Assembly (NCBI GenBank): GCA_964569055.1
Contig: CAZMSZ010000447.1
Location: 1 to 5,858 of the forward strand
Reading direction: 5' to 3'
Origin: JAWLGW01 sp964569055
GTDB taxonomy: Bacteria > Planctomycetota > J058
DNA: 5,858 nt
Positions 4,926-5,858 of this stretch are shown here, piece after piece; position 1 is the stretch's first letter, and each line of letters starts with the position of its first letter. A program made the position numbers and the translations under genes. The notes under the pieces were generated by a model. It was not told the origin of the DNA. It was given only the letters and a program-made list of their open reading frames with translations, and searched no databases.

Positions 4926-5795
4926 TCAGGCTTTCTGCCGCGCCACCATGGCGTCGATCCAGATCGGCGCGTAGGGCGACGTGCACCCCTTCGAGACCGG
5001 ATAGTCGCGATAGAGCCCAAGCCGCTCCCCGATCCCCCGCGCCCGAGCGCGGTGCTCGGCGAACCGGATCCCGATCTCGGCCAAGCAGAAGTTCATGGTC
5101 CACTGCGCCTCACCCGGCGCGCCCGCCATTTCGGCCTCGATCCGATCGAGCAGCGCCGTGAGGTCGAGCCCCGCCGGCCGCTTCCCGATCCGCTCGTGCG
5201 TCAGGCTCCACCCCATGCGAGCCGCCATGGGGTGCGGGTCGGTCATCCACCGCTCCCGCAGCCCCTCCTTCTCGGGATGCCGCTTGATCACATACGAGCT
5301 GAGCCAGTCCGCGACCTCGGTGAACGTGACCGACCGAACCATCCGATCGACCTGCTCGGCCGAGAGCGCCTCGGGCTTCAACACCAGGATCGCCAGGAAC
5401 CGCGCGTCGATGTTCCCGGTCTCCCACAGCGCGAGCCCCAGCTCATGGTCCGTCCCGATCCCGGCGGCCACCTTCCGCACGTCCCCGCGCCGAACCCCAT
5501 ACTGATTCGACCCCGCGCCGTGCCTCGCGTTCTGAGCCCGCATTCGCTCCGACCCCAGCGCCTCGAGCCGAGCCAGCGCGTCCGCGAGCCCCACCGCCCC
5601 GTTCTTGGCGGCGGCCGGCTTCTTCGCGGTCACCTTCGCAGCGGGCGCCTTCTTGCCCGCGCCCTTCTTCTTCGCGGCCGGCTTCTTCGCACGCGCCTTG
5701 GCGGCCGACTTCTTCGCGGCCATCGTGGCCGTAGCCGACTTCTTGGCCGCGCTCGTCTTCGTGGCCGACTTCTTCGCGGCCTTCTTCTTCGCCAT
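4926..5795 (-). CDS. AlkD-like DNA alkylation repair protein with histone H1-like tail
   Basis: Residues ~70-289 of this 289-aa protein resemble AlkD/COG4912 HEAT-repeat glycosylases, which remove alkylated bases such as 3- and 7-methylpurines. Landmarks are NQYGVRRGDVRKVA (97-110), ELGLALWETGNIDARFLAILV (118-138), ADWLSSYVIKRHPEKEG (162-178), WMTDPHPMAARMGWSL (183-198), QWTMNFCLAEIGI (231-243) and a C-terminal YPVSKGCTSPYAPIWI (265-280). The usual W-x-x-D-type active-site strip appears here as WLSS, so catalysis may differ. Residues 2-65 are about one third lysine in AAKK/AKKP units, like the tails of bacterial histone H1-like proteins; this probably adds non-specific DNA binding. ATG 5795 was chosen because GGGGAG (5802-5807) lies six bases upstream and the tail starts at MAKKK; the frame extends to 5834 without such support. 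Confidence 0.82.
   Translation of the reverse strand: MAKKKAAKKSATKTSAAKKSATATMAAKKSAAKARAKKPAAKKKGAGKKAPAAKVTAKKPAAAKNGAVGLADALARLEALGSERMRAQNARHGAGSNQYGVRRGDVRKVAAGIGTDHELGLALWETGNIDARFLAILVLKPEALSAEQVDRMVRSVTFTEVADWLSSYVIKRHPEKEGLRERWMTDPHPMAARMGWSLTHERIGKRPAGLDLTALLDRIEAEMAGAPGEAQWTMNFCLAEIGIRFAEHRARARGIGERLGLYRDYPVSKGCTSPYAPIWIDAMVARQKA
5601..5795 (-). repeat. Degenerate Lys/Ala codon repeat encoding the H1-like tail
   Basis: On the + strand the motif TTCTTCGCGGC (or close variants) recurs many times between about 5601 and 5795, reading as AAKK/AKKP on the minus strand. The repeat is irregular. It could change length by slippage, as in other H1-like tails. Confidence 0.75.
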
Positions 5796-5858
5796 CCGAT
5801 TCTCCCCGTGTGAGCTGGCGATCATCACAAGCACACCGGCGAGCGGACGCCAGCGCCG

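Overview
The window is about 70-75% GC. Together with a myxobacterial-style retron, an intergenic hexamer microsatellite, a lysine/alanine-rich histone-like protein tail and an ECF42-type sigma factor, this suggests a member of the Myxococcota. That assignment is inference; there is no marker gene. A run of 10 Ns (3940-3949) shows the source is a draft or metagenomic assembly.

Left part (1-2235, + strand): a hexanucleotide microsatellite (47-139) is followed by what looks like a complete, intact retron. An extended -10 promoter (164-172) would start a transcript at about 178. The RNA 178-344 has the full msr-msd architecture: a near-perfect long a1/a2 inverted repeat (178-196 with 327-344), a G directly after a1 as candidate branch point (G197), two short msr stem-loops and one long msd hairpin (268-318). 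The retron reverse transcriptase (RT; 349-2235, 628 aa) starts 5 nt after a2. Its C-terminal half carries the catalytic aspartates and retron-specific motifs. Its N-terminal ~335 residues are an extension with a possible SH3/Tudor-like module, a Pro/Ala linker and a helical region. An AUG-proximal hairpin (329-348) and the a1/a2 stem are mutually exclusive, suggesting a link between ncRNA folding and RT translation.

Middle (2302-3149, + strand): a 107-aa protein of unknown function with a possible leaderless promoter, then a 144-aa MSMEG_6728-like protein, possibly distantly related to the T4 endonuclease V / pyrimidine-dimer glycosylase fold. It overlaps the convergent sigma-factor gene by 31 nt.

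Right part (3119-5795, - strand): a YciI/DGPF-domain gene and an ECF42-type sigma-factor gene with a C-terminal DUF6596/TPR-like extension form a tight two-gene operon. A TGTCGA-N17-CGTC element, which looks like an ECF42 autoregulated promoter, lies upstream. The sigma gene contains the assembly gap, and about 95 nt beside the gap have lower GC and do not match the family. Upstream on the same strand is an AlkD-like DNA alkylation repair protein with a ~65-residue histone H1-like tail.

The main item is the retron. The downstream 107-aa protein is the only nearby candidate accessory gene, and its link to the retron is unproven.
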